From Planctomycetota bacterium (GTDB lineage: Bacteria > Planctomycetota > Phycisphaerae > Sedimentisphaerales > UBA12454), in assembly GCA_022705345.1 (NCBI GenBank), contig JAKJEQ010000009.1, positions 1 through 32,728 of the forward strand: 32,728 nt of DNA, read 5' to 3'. Below, in pieces: positions 24,269-31,653 of this stretch. The notes under the pieces were generated by a model. The model saw nothing but the letters and a program-made list of their open reading frames with translations. It made no database searches and was not told the origin of the DNA. A program made the position numbers and the translations under genes. How positions within the stretch are numbered: position 1 is the stretch's first letter; every line of letters starts with the position of its first letter.

Positions 24269-25300
24269 ATGAAATCTCAGAAATTTAATTTTTTGTTAGC
24301 TGCCTCGGCGGTAATTTTGGTGTTATCTCTGCTGCTGATCGAACTACGCAGGAACAGGCTTGTTTCGGTCGAAAGCCCCAATCGTCTTGTGATGAATACT
24401 ATTTCCAAAATTATAGCGGTAGCTGAGAACAAAAAAATCGCCCAGGCGAGTATCGAGACGGCGTACAATGAGGTTTACCGCCTTGAGAAACTAATGAACA
24501 GGTTCGACCCGAACTCACAATTATCAGAAGTGAACCGAACGGCCGGTAAAGAACGTGTGCAAGTCGATAAAGATCTTTTTGAAATCCTGAGTTTGTCAAT
24601 TTATTATAGTAAATTAACGGACGGCGCTTTCGATGTCACTGTCGGGCCGCTTGTCGATTTGTGGCGAAAATGCGCCGAAGCTAATTCGCTGCCGAGCGAG
24701 GAGCAGCTTGCGGATGTCAAAAAGATAATCGGTTATGACAAGATAATTCTTGACGGAAATGATTATTCTGTAAAATTTGCTGTTGAGGGAATGCGGCTCG
24801 ATTTGGGTGGGATCGCAAAAGGGTTTGCGGCTGATAAGGCTCAGAATATGATGATAAAATCAGGAGCGGCGGGCGGGCTGATTGATCTGGGGGGACAGAT
24901 CGCGTGTTTTGGAAAACCCAAAAACGACGATAAATGGATTATCGGGATTAGAAATCCTTTCAAGGAAGAAAGTAATAAAGTTCTAATGAAACTTGCTTTG
25001 TCAAATGCGGCAGCGGCGACAAGCGGAAATTATGAAAGGTTTTATACAATAAAGGGACGACGTTTCAGCCATATTTTTAATCCGCGGACGGAGACAAGCG
25101 CGCAGGAGGTTTCGAGCGTTACGATCATCAGCACAAACGGCAGTGAATCCGATGCGCTGGCAACGGCGCTGAACGTTATGGGAGTTAAAAAGGGACTTGA
25201 ATTGGTAGAGAAAATGGGAACTTCGCAGGCAATCTTCGTCCCTGCTGAAAACAATGACACACTGATAAAAAGCAGCGGCGCTGAGAAATATATTTTTTAA
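24269..25300 (+). CDS. apbE: FAD:protein FMN transferase, membrane-anchored
   Basis: A 343-residue ApbE-type enzyme that attaches FMN covalently to Thr/Ser of exported redox proteins, for example Rnf/Nqr subunits. Residues 8-24 are a single hydrophobic anchor or uncleaved signal, with no lipobox Cys, placing the enzyme outside the inner membrane. Motifs are MNRFDPNSQLSEVN, GAFDVTVGPLVDLW (about 119-132), RLDLGGIAKGFAADKA (176-191), LIDLGGQIA, ATSGNYERFY, RFSHIFNPRT and SDALATALNVMG. There is no Shine-Dalgarno and a TATAAT lies 7 nt upstream. No flavinylation target is encoded nearby. A convergent tRNA gene begins 2 nt after the stop. Confidence 0.92.
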   Translation: MKSQKFNFLLAASAVILVLSLLLIELRRNRLVSVESPNRLVMNTISKIIAVAENKKIAQASIETAYNEVYRLEKLMNRFDPNSQLSEVNRTAGKERVQVDKDLFEILSLSIYYSKLTDGAFDVTVGPLVDLWRKCAEANSLPSEEQLADVKKIIGYDKIILDGNDYSVKFAVEGMRLDLGGIAKGFAADKAQNMMIKSGAAGGLIDLGGQIACFGKPKNDDKWIIGIRNPFKEESNKVLMKLALSNAAAATSGNYERFYTIKGRRFSHIFNPRTETSAQEVSSVTIISTNGSESDALATALNVMGVKKGLELVEKMGTSQAIFVPAENNDTLIKSSGAEKYIF

Positions 25301-25301
25301 G

Positions 25302-25375
25302 TGCGCCCGGCAGGACTCGAACCTGCAACCTTCGGATTCGAAGTCCGTGACTCTATCCAATTGAGCTACGGGCGC
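25302..25375 (-). tRNA. tRNA-Arg, anticodon TCG
   Basis: A 74-nt cloverleaf. It has acceptor GCGCCCG paired with CGGGCGC and discriminator A, a D-arm GCTC/GAGT, the anticodon loop CTTCGAA with anticodon TCG, and a T-arm GCAGG-TTCGAGT-CCTGC. The first anticodon-stem pair is an A-A mismatch. CCA is not encoded. It should read CGA and CGG. It is convergent with apbE, and its 3' end lies 2 nt from the apbE stop. Confidence 0.95.
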
Positions 25376-25395
25376 AAAAACCAAATCCTGAGTTT

Positions 25396-25423
25396 ATTAT
25401 AACGATTATCCGGTCTTTTTCAA
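25396..25423 (-). promoter_or_regulatory. Promoter of tRNA-Arg
   Basis: On the minus strand TTGAAA (25423-25418), a 16-nt spacer and TATAAT (25401-25396) lie 20 nt before the mature tRNA 5' end. Confidence 0.65.
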
Positions 25424-25482
25424 TGTAGTTTTCCGAGCAAAATCAAGGGAGTTTTAAATAATTGAGTCTGAGAATCCATCGT

Positions 25483-25531
25483 AGTTCCGTTTTCGCTTCG
25501 CTGATCGGACCTCCTTGCAATGAGAGACGGG
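25483..25531. repeat. Dispersed palindromic repeat, copy 2 (degenerate)
   Basis: On the minus strand it reads CTCATTGCAAGGAGGTCCG, then CAGCGAAGCGAAAACGGAAC. This is the same GTCATTGCGAGG-type family as the copy at 8283, but with the longer GCGAAGCG middle. GCAATGAGAGACGGG (25517-25531) matches copy 1 at 14 of 15 positions. Stem sequences GTTCCG and CGGACC pair imperfectly. It lies in the 284-bp gap between the tRNA and the pseudogene, which otherwise holds only the tRNA promoter. Confidence 0.65.
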
Positions 25532-25659
25532 CATTCTGCAATAAAACGTTTTTCATTTTGTTAGAGCTTTAAGTTATTTCCTCCCGCTTATTAAAGAATT
25601 AGACAGTAGGTTTCTATTCAGAATTTTTTAAACTGTAATTTGGAAGGGGTAACCTGCTT

Positions 25660-26171
25660 ATGAAAATCAATATATTTGAAACTGAGAAATGGGAGCGGGA
25701 ATATTTCGAAACTCTGTCAGTGGATAATGAGCTCAATTTAATGGAAGAACCATTGACAAAAAATAATGCAGAAAAATTTTCAGAGAGTGAAATTATTTCT
25801 GCTTTTATCTATTCGGATTTGAGCAAAAAAGTTTTACAGAAGCTTAAAAATCTTAAATTTATAGCGACAAGGTCCACAGGGTTCAATCATATCGATCTTA
25901 ATTATTGCAGTAAACATCAAATTTCGGTTTCTAATGTGCCGAGGCGGAACTGCTGCATTCTATTTTTACAAGGAAACATAACCTGCGGACACTGCTAATG
26001 AACCATATCCTGATGAGATTGAAAAATGTTTTTATTACGCCGCACAGCGCATTCGATACCAACGAAGCGGTTGAACGAATCCTGATTACCACTGTGGAAA
26101 ATATCACAAACTATATGGCAGGACATGCGCAGAACGTTGTCTCTTTTTCGAATCAAACAATCACAGTTTAA
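25660..26171 (+). pseudogene. D-lactate dehydrogenase (2-hydroxyacid dehydrogenase) pseudogene with internal deletion
   Basis: The first 94 codons encode the start of a fermentative D-lactate dehydrogenase (MKINIFETEKWEREYF, LKFIATRSTGFNHIDL, ISVSNVP). At about 25940 the reading frame jumps. In the +2 frame the DNA then encodes the family's C-terminus: EAELLHSIFTRKHNL, NVFITPHSAFDTNEAVERIL, TTVENITNYMAGHAQNVV, stopping at 26171. The entire NAD-binding core, about 200 residues with the catalytic Arg and Glu, is missing. Read in the first frame, the truncated product would end at 25998. GGAAGGGG precedes the ATG, a relic of an expressed gene. This is a clear loss-of-function remnant. Confidence 0.85.
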
Positions 26172-26202
26172 TTGGAAAGAGGGACATCATGCTGTTGTCG
26201 TA

Positions 26203-26223
26203 ACTCATTGCGGCACAATGAGT
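26203..26223. repeat. Perfect hairpin ACTCATTG-CGGCA-CAATGAGT
   Basis: Two 8-nt arms are exactly complementary around a 5-nt loop. It has no T-tract. The CTCATTGCGG segment recalls the core of the dispersed palindromes at 8283 and 25483, so it may be a remnant of one. Confidence 0.5.
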
Positions 26224-26350
26224 AACAATTCGGGCTAAATTGCGGAGCTAAATTCCCATTTTTTTGTTTTTATTTTAAATTCTTAATTTTAAAGTACTTA
26301 AAAATACCAATTTTCAAGATTTACAATTAACCTTTAAAAATAAAGTTAAC

Positions 26351-26379
26351 TTGTAAAAAATCTATTTTAGTGGTATTAT
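26351..26379 (+). promoter_or_regulatory. Likely promoter of the legionaminic-type cluster
   Basis: TTGTAA (26351-26356), a 17-nt spacer and TATTAT (26374-26379), with an extended -10 TGG directly before it. The resulting 5' leader of about 210 nt is long compared with the other genes here. Confidence 0.5.
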
Positions 26380-26595
26380 TTTTAGCTCGTATCGTCTTGC
26401 AATCACAACTTTTTTTACAGGATGACTATAGTTTTTAGATGTGTTTATCACGGGTACGTTTTTAATTTGACGTAAAACCGACAGGGACGGAGTACAGAGA
26501 AAACACCAAAACGAATCAACTCAAAAGTCTCCACATATCTTTCATGCTCCAATGGAATTAAACCAACCAGGTCATCAAAATTTCAAAGGAAAAAA

Positions 26596-27306
26596 ATGAA
26601 TAAAAAAAATAACAAAGCTGTATTTCTGGGAGTAATACCATCCCGAGGCGGCTCTAAAGGAATCCGAAAAAAAGGTATAAAAAAGGTGTGCGGAAAGCCG
26701 CTAATCGCTTATACAATTGAACATGCTTTATCTTACAAGGATATATATAAAATAATAGTTACAACGGATAGTTCTGAAATAGCAAAAACGGCCGAAAGAT
26801 ATGGGGCTGAAGTTCCGTTTCTTAGGCCTAAAAACCTTGCAAAAGATAATACTCCCATGCTTCCAGTCCTGAAACATGCACTTCTGAACTGTGAAAAGCT
26901 TTATTCCGTCAAAATAAAAGCAATTTTACTTTTCGATCCGACAAGTCCTGTCAGGAGGCAGTCTGATATTAAGAAAATGATAGAAGTATTTACAAAAAAA
27001 AATCCTGATCTTTTGATTGCTGTGTCCCGATGCAGGCGGAATCCTTATTTTCATTTGCTTAAAACGAATAAAAACGGTTTTGCTGAACATGTTTTAAAAA
27101 GTAAATTTATCAGAAGGCAGGATGCCCCGGTAGTATATGACATCACCAACAGTTGCTGGATTTTTTCGCGACGAGCGATTTTGAACTGCTGGAGAATTCC
27201 GCGAAAAACCTTAATACATGAAATAACAAGTTTTTATATTGATATAGATAACAAAGAGGATTTGGATTATTTTGAATATTATATAAAATCGCACAATTTA
27301 AAATAA
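26596..27306 (+). CDS. legF: CMP-nonulosonate cytidylyltransferase (NeuA/LegF-like)
   Basis: A 236-residue enzyme expected to activate a nonulosonic acid (legionaminic or related) with CTP to the CMP-sugar. The nucleotide-binding loop IPSRGGSKGIRKKGIKKVCG is present; the usual KNI reads KGI. KPLIAYTIEHAL, IIVTTDSSEIAKTAERYGAEVPFLRP, LLFDPTSPVRRQSDI and FYIDIDNKEDLDYFE follow the family order. AAAGGA is 5 nt upstream. It is the first gene of the cluster, and the methyltransferase ATG follows its stop with no gap. Assignment as LegF rather than NeuA rests on the downstream ptmE/legB context. Confidence 0.85.
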   Translation: MNKKNNKAVFLGVIPSRGGSKGIRKKGIKKVCGKPLIAYTIEHALSYKDIYKIIVTTDSSEIAKTAERYGAEVPFLRPKNLAKDNTPMLPVLKHALLNCEKLYSVKIKAILLFDPTSPVRRQSDIKKMIEVFTKKNPDLLIAVSRCRRNPYFHLLKTNKNGFAEHVLKSKFIRRQDAPVVYDITNSCWIFSRRAILNCWRIPRKTLIHEITSFYIDIDNKEDLDYFEYYIKSHNLK

Positions 27307-28302
27307 ATGATAACAGCTAATATTGAACCAATAAAAAAACAAAAGCATTTATGCTGTCCCATTTGCGGTTCGGATAAATCGGAGATTATATTCAGACACG
27401 CAAGACTTGCAAATATCAAAAGAACATACGCAACAAGGGATTCAAGAAAAAAACTGATTACCAATCTTGATACAAGTTTATGCATTGATTGCGGGATGTT
27501 ATACAGAATGCCTCTTATGACATCAGAAGAATTGGATCGATATTATAGAGACAGCTACTATATGACTTATAATGTGAATACTTCTTCAATAAAAAACAGG
27601 GACGAATTAACTTTGTGGGAGAAAAAGTATATAAAATATTTTCGGTTTTTAGAAAGAAATAAGATTTCCATCAAGAACAAAAGAGTGCTGGATGCAGGCT
27701 GCGGGAAAGGTTTTTTCCTGGCAGCGGCCCAAAAAAGAGGCGCCGGCGAATGTGTAGGAATAGAACCTTCGAGTCTATGCTGCCAGAAAATTGATAATAA
27801 AAGATATAATTTTACCATCCTCAATAAGTGCATCAAAGCTGTTTCTTGCGAACAAACAGGATTCTTCGATCTCATAGTTTGTATTGGGGTTCTGGAACAT
27901 TTAAGCGAACCGTTAGTGGATTTAAAAGTTTGCCGCAGCCTGATGAATGAGAATGGATATATGTATTTTTATACTCATAATGAGACTCCAAGCCTGTTTT
28001 CAGAAATGCGAAAAAGAATATCTCTTGTTCATCAATTATACTTTACCACAAGGACGATAGAAGTTTTGTTAAAAAAAGTCGGAATGGAGATTATAGATAT
28101 AGTGACAAGAAATACGGATATGCATATACTAGCAAGGAAATCCAGTCCTGCCGAACCGGAATACAAACTGGATAAAAAGAGTTATCGATTACTAAAATTA
28201 CAATATCAAATCAACAAAAATATACCCTCTCAATATTTTACGGTTGCTTCATGGTTTTATGTAAAATACCTAGCTTTACGGAATAGATTACTGTACATTT
28301 AA
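27307..28302 (+). CDS. Zinc-ribbon class I SAM-dependent methyltransferase
   Basis: A 331-residue protein. The N-terminus has a putative zinc-binding set (CCPICGS near residue 14-20 and LCIDCGMLYRMP near 57-68). A Rossmann methyltransferase domain follows with motif I VLDAGCGKGFFLAAA (127-141), VGIEPSSLC, and the post-motif FDLIVCIGVLEHLSEP. The layout resembles sugar methyltransferases with a Methyltransf_13-type N-terminal zinc domain. The start is immediately after the legF stop and has no Shine-Dalgarno, so it depends on coupled translation. Its place between legF and legI suggests it methylates the nonulosonate, its precursor or the glycan carrying it. The acceptor is unknown. Confidence 0.8.
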   Translation: MITANIEPIKKQKHLCCPICGSDKSEIIFRHARLANIKRTYATRDSRKKLITNLDTSLCIDCGMLYRMPLMTSEELDRYYRDSYYMTYNVNTSSIKNRDELTLWEKKYIKYFRFLERNKISIKNKRVLDAGCGKGFFLAAAQKRGAGECVGIEPSSLCCQKIDNKRYNFTILNKCIKAVSCEQTGFFDLIVCIGVLEHLSEPLVDLKVCRSLMNENGYMYFYTHNETPSLFSEMRKRISLVHQLYFTTRTIEVLLKKVGMEIIDIVTRNTDMHILARKSSPAEPEYKLDKKSYRLLKLQYQINKNIPSQYFTVASWFYVKYLALRNRLLYI

Positions 28303-28334
28303 AACATTATGAATATTGAATTATCGGAAGCTTT

Positions 28335-29369
28335 ATGAAATTTTTAGATATTCAGGGAAGAAAAATTGGTGATGAATATCCTCCTTTGGTTATAGCTGAA
28401 GTAGGAATAAATCATGAAGGCAGCTTTAAAAAAGCATTGCAGTTTGTAGATGCCGCCAAAAAAGCCGGGGCCGAATGTGTCAAATTTCAATGCCATATCA
28501 CAGAAGCGGAAATGATTCCAACTGATATGAAACCCGGAAAAATATCGAAAGAACGATTATGGGATATAATCAAGAGATGCGAATTAACAGAAAAAGAAGA
28601 AATCAAAATCAAGAAATATTGTGAAAAGAAGAAAATAATATATATGTCCACTCCGTTTTCGCGAGAAGCGGCAGAAAGATTGGAAAAAATGAATGTGCCT
28701 GCCTATAAAATAGGTTCAGGAGAATGTAATAACACACCTCTAATAGAGTATATCGCGAAAAAAGGCAAGCCTATAATTTTATCAACAGGAATGAATGATA
28801 TTTCATCTATATCAAGGAGCGTAGCAATAATACGAAAATATAAAGTTCCATTTATGCTTTTACATTGCGTTTCTATGTATCCGACACCGTATGATAAGGT
28901 TAGATTAAGATCAATAATAGAATTACGAAAAAAATTCAATGTTCCCGTAGGCATAAGCGATCATTCATTAGGCATATATACATGTTTGGGAGCAGCGGCA
29001 TTGGGAGCAGCGGCATTGGAAAAACATTTTACGATATCGCGTAAATGGTCCGGACCGGATAATCCGATTTCCCTTGAGCCAGATGAATTGAGAGAACTTG
29101 TTATTGGTTCAAAAGCCGTATGGGACGCTCTAAAAGGCAGGAAAGAAATACAAAAAGAAGAAAAACCTGTTATCGATTTTGCTTATGCATCTGTAGTCAC
29201 TACAAAACCAGTCCAAAAGGGAGAAACATTCAGTTTAGATAATCTATGGGTGAAAAGACCGGGAACAGGTGATTTCATCGGTCAGGATATCCGGAAGTTG
29301 TTGGGCAAAAGGTCCAATCGAAACCTCCCAAAGGATGTACAAGTAAAAAAGAAAGATGTTAAATTTTAG
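28335..29369 (+). CDS. legI: Nonulosonate synthase (NeuB/LegI-like)
   Basis: A 344-residue aldolase-type enzyme that condenses phosphoenolpyruvate with a hexose (2,4-diacetamido-trideoxymannose in the legionaminate route, ManNAc for sialic acid). Motifs in order are VIAEVGINHEGSFKKALQ, AGAECVKFQ, IYMSTPFSREA, YKIGSGECNN, PIILSTGMN, LLHCVSMYPTP, VGISDHSLGI and ALEKHFTISR. The C-terminal 60 residues are the SAF/antifreeze-like domain (TTKPVQKGETFSLDNLWVKR, GKRSNRNLPKD). GGAAG is 4 nt before the ATG. Length is typical (about 345). The 15-bp DNA tandem at 28986-29015 falls in a naturally repetitive Ala/Leu helix. Confidence 0.9.
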   Translation: MKFLDIQGRKIGDEYPPLVIAEVGINHEGSFKKALQFVDAAKKAGAECVKFQCHITEAEMIPTDMKPGKISKERLWDIIKRCELTEKEEIKIKKYCEKKKIIYMSTPFSREAAERLEKMNVPAYKIGSGECNNTPLIEYIAKKGKPIILSTGMNDISSISRSVAIIRKYKVPFMLLHCVSMYPTPYDKVRLRSIIELRKKFNVPVGISDHSLGIYTCLGAAALGAAALEKHFTISRKWSGPDNPISLEPDELRELVIGSKAVWDALKGRKEIQKEEKPVIDFAYASVVTTKPVQKGETFSLDNLWVKRPGTGDFIGQDIRKLLGKRSNRNLPKDVQVKKKDVKF

Positions 29370-29398
29370 ACTATCTCAAAATTTAAGAAACTAACCAA

Positions 29399-30580
29399 AT
29401 GAAAAAAAGAAAAATCGCAATATTTACAGGAAACAGGGCAGAATACGGATTGCAATATCCCATAATCAGCGCCATAGCAGCTAATCCTAAATTAGAATAT
29501 TATCTTTTTGTCAGCGGAGCTCATCTTGAAGAAAATTTCGGTTATACAAAAAGGGAGATAGAAAAGGATGGCTTTAGAATTTGGCAGGAGATTAAAGCAG
29601 AAACCAGAGCAGACGACCTTTTATCAACAACTCATGCTATCGGGCACATCACTCTCAATTTGAGTAAAGCTCTGAACAAATTAAAGCCGGATTTTCTGGT
29701 TGTTTACGCAGACCGTTTTGAAGGTTTTGCGGCAGTAATTGCAGGCAGCCAGATGGGTATTCCAGTAGCCCATATAGAAGGCGGAGATATAACGGAAGGG
29801 GGAGCGTTAGACGACTATGTTCGACACGCCATGACAAAACTTTCCCATCTTCATTTTACGACAAATCGGCAGGCAGCAGAAAGGATAGCAAAGTTAGGTG
29901 AAGAAAAATGGAGAATTTTCAACACTGGATATCCCGTTATAGATTTAATAAAACAGAAAAAGTACGCGACTTTGCAGGATATTCAACAAAAATATTCTTT
30001 AGACATCAGTAAGCCGATAATTATTTACACTCAACATTCGATATCAACGGAGACAAAGGAAGTTAAGGCTCAAATTCGACCATCACTGGAAGCCATGAAA
30101 TATTTTGCGAAAAAAGGAGTTCAGGTAATAATTACTTACCCGAACAATGATGCGGGAGGCAAAAAGATAATAAAAGAGATTGAAAAATTACACAATCTGG
30201 ATAACATTATCGTAACCGCTCATCTGGGAAGATTTTTTTACCATGGAATGCTTGAATTATGCGGAAGACTGGGAGTTGGCGTTTGTGTCGGAAATTCTTC
30301 AAGTGGAATTAAAGAAACACCTGCATTCGGCTGTCCCTTTGTAAATATCGGCAGCAGACAGCGTGGAAGATTGCGTTCGACAAATGTAATCGATACTCAT
30401 TATGATAAAAATCAAATAATAAAGGCTATTGAAAAAAGTTTATATAACGAAAACTTCAGGAAAAAATGTAAAAAATGTCTGAATCCTTACGGCAAAGGCA
30501 ATTCCGGCCGGCAAATTGCAGAAATGTTGGCAAAAATTCCAATTGATAAAAATCTTATTCAAAAAAAGATAACTTATTGA
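29399..30580 (+). CDS. legG: Hydrolysing NDP-sugar 2-epimerase (NeuC/LegG-like)
   Basis: A 393-residue GT-B-fold enzyme that removes the nucleotide and inverts C2 of an NDP-N-acetylhexosamine, giving the mannose-configured substrate for LegI. Landmarks are IAIFTGNRAEYGLQYPII, VYADRFEGFAAVIA, VAHIEGGDITEGGALDDYVRH, IYTQHSISTE, ITYPNNDAGG and the nucleotide-binding GNSSSGIKETPAFGCP. The sequence type is NeuC/LegG rather than the non-hydrolysing WecB. With ptmE next door its substrate is more likely a GDP-sugar than UDP-GlcNAc; this is inference. Its stop lies 2 nt before the preferred ptmE start, and a TTG alternative would overlap. Confidence 0.88.
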   Translation: MKKRKIAIFTGNRAEYGLQYPIISAIAANPKLEYYLFVSGAHLEENFGYTKREIEKDGFRIWQEIKAETRADDLLSTTHAIGHITLNLSKALNKLKPDFLVVYADRFEGFAAVIAGSQMGIPVAHIEGGDITEGGALDDYVRHAMTKLSHLHFTTNRQAAERIAKLGEEKWRIFNTGYPVIDLIKQKKYATLQDIQQKYSLDISKPIIIYTQHSISTETKEVKAQIRPSLEAMKYFAKKGVQVIITYPNNDAGGKKIIKEIEKLHNLDNIIVTAHLGRFFYHGMLELCGRLGVGVCVGNSSSGIKETPAFGCPFVNIGSRQRGRLRSTNVIDTHYDKNQIIKAIEKSLYNENFRKKCKKCLNPYGKGNSGRQIAEMLAKIPIDKNLIQKKITY

Positions 30581-30582
30581 TT

Positions 30583-31653
30583 ATGCTGCGAATAGATAAT
30601 ATAAAAAAATATATCACTGCAAAAGAATCAACTCTCAAAGAAGTTGTGAAAGTGATAGACAGCAATAGAGAAGGCATTGCGTTTGTTGTAGAAAAAAACA
30701 ATAAACTAATTGGTACAATAACGGACGGAGATGTCAGAAGATTTATATTAAAAAACGGGGATATAAACACACGATGCAATGTGGTTATGAACCGCCGCTA
30801 TTTGTACATCAGAAAAGATTCCCCGGAAGAAGCGCTACGGTTAATACAAACAAATAGAATACGGCACATTCCATTAGTTGGAAACGGCCGAAAACTGCAA
30901 AAGATTTTTGTCTCAGATACTCTTTATGACCAACATAATAAAGTTATCGCAGTGATAATGGCCGGGGGAGAGGGGAAACGTTTGAGAAAAGTATCTCGTC
31001 ATACACCAAAGCCGTTAGTTAAAATCGAGGAGAAACCGATTTTAGAAGATGTTATAACAGGTCTTCGTAAACATAATATTAAGGACATCTATCTCGCGAT
31101 ACGTTACAAAGCAAATACGATTAAGTCGCATTTTAAGAAAAATTCAAATTTAGGTGTAAATATAAAATATCTCGAAGAAAAGAAAAAGCTGGGAACCGCC
31201 GGTGCACTGTCTCTTCTGCCCAAAGATGAAATACCTGATACAATCGTTGTCGTAAACGCCGATGTTTTAACATCTACAAATTATACCAGCCTTATAGATT
31301 TTTATCGCAATCACCATCTATTGTTATGCGCTGCATCTAAGGAATACGTTTTTGATATTCCTTACGGCGTGTTCGACGTTTGCAATGGATATTTAACCGG
31401 AATCACAGAGAAGCCTTCACGAAGATTTTTATGTAATGCCGGAATATATGTATTAAATAAAGAGGTATTGAAGCTGATACCTAAACACAAACATTTCAAT
31501 ATGACTGATTTGATCAAAGCCGCGACACACAGGTCTCTGCCGGTTGGAGTATTCCCGTTATACGAATATTGGATAGATATCGGAAACGCTGCCGATCTGT
31601 ACAGGGCAAAATCCGAATATAATGTTATATTTAAGAGAAAAGAATATGAATAA
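30583..31653 (+). CDS. ptmE: CBS-domain sugar-1-phosphate nucleotidyltransferase (PtmE-like)
   Basis: A 356-residue protein. Residues 1-105 are two CBS domains (GTITDGDVRRFIL, IRHIPLVGNGRKL). A nucleotidyltransferase domain follows with the signature VIMAGGEGKRLRKVSRHTPK, then YLEEKKKLGTAGALSLL, VVVNADVLT, FLCNAGIYVL and YWIDIGNAADLYRA. This is the architecture of PtmE in the Campylobacter legionaminate pathway, which makes GDP-GlcN from GlcN-1-P. ATG 30583 is chosen over TTG 30577 because it is a standard start lying just past the legG stop. CBS domains suggest regulation by an adenosine nucleotide. It overlaps legB by 8 nt. Confidence 0.82.
   Translation: MLRIDNIKKYITAKESTLKEVVKVIDSNREGIAFVVEKNNKLIGTITDGDVRRFILKNGDINTRCNVVMNRRYLYIRKDSPEEALRLIQTNRIRHIPLVGNGRKLQKIFVSDTLYDQHNKVIAVIMAGGEGKRLRKVSRHTPKPLVKIEEKPILEDVITGLRKHNIKDIYLAIRYKANTIKSHFKKNSNLGVNIKYLEEKKKLGTAGALSLLPKDEIPDTIVVVNADVLTSTNYTSLIDFYRNHHLLLCAASKEYVFDIPYGVFDVCNGYLTGITEKPSRRFLCNAGIYVLNKEVLKLIPKHKHFNMTDLIKAATHRSLPVGVFPLYEYWIDIGNAADLYRAKSEYNVIFKRKEYE

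Larger units (their letters stand above)
26172..26595. other. 424-bp A+T-rich gap: remnant and leader of the nonulosonate cluster
   Basis: No credible gene. It contains a perfect inverted repeat at 26203-26223, a direct repeat GCTAAATT just after it (near 26234 and 26248), a likely promoter at 26351-26379 and a leader of about 210 nt before legF. Nothing resembling an insertion sequence end was seen. Confidence 0.6.

Noticed and set aside
25302-25376. tRNA-Arg as the attachment site of the A+T-rich island
   Set aside because: The island is on the 5' side of the tRNA. Integrases normally use the 3' end, which faces apbE. No duplicated tRNA end or integrase gene was found.
25001-25384. 127-residue minus-strand ORF starting MVFAPVAQLDRVTDFESEG
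   Set aside because: It is the antisense-type translation across the tRNA-Arg gene and the apbE 3' end, a well-known false protein pattern around tRNA genes.
28986-29015. Perfect 15-bp tandem repeat TTGGGAGCAGCGGCA in legI
   Set aside because: Aligned with E. coli NeuB the segment has the normal length (CLGAVALGGSILERHF equivalent), so it is not an insertion.
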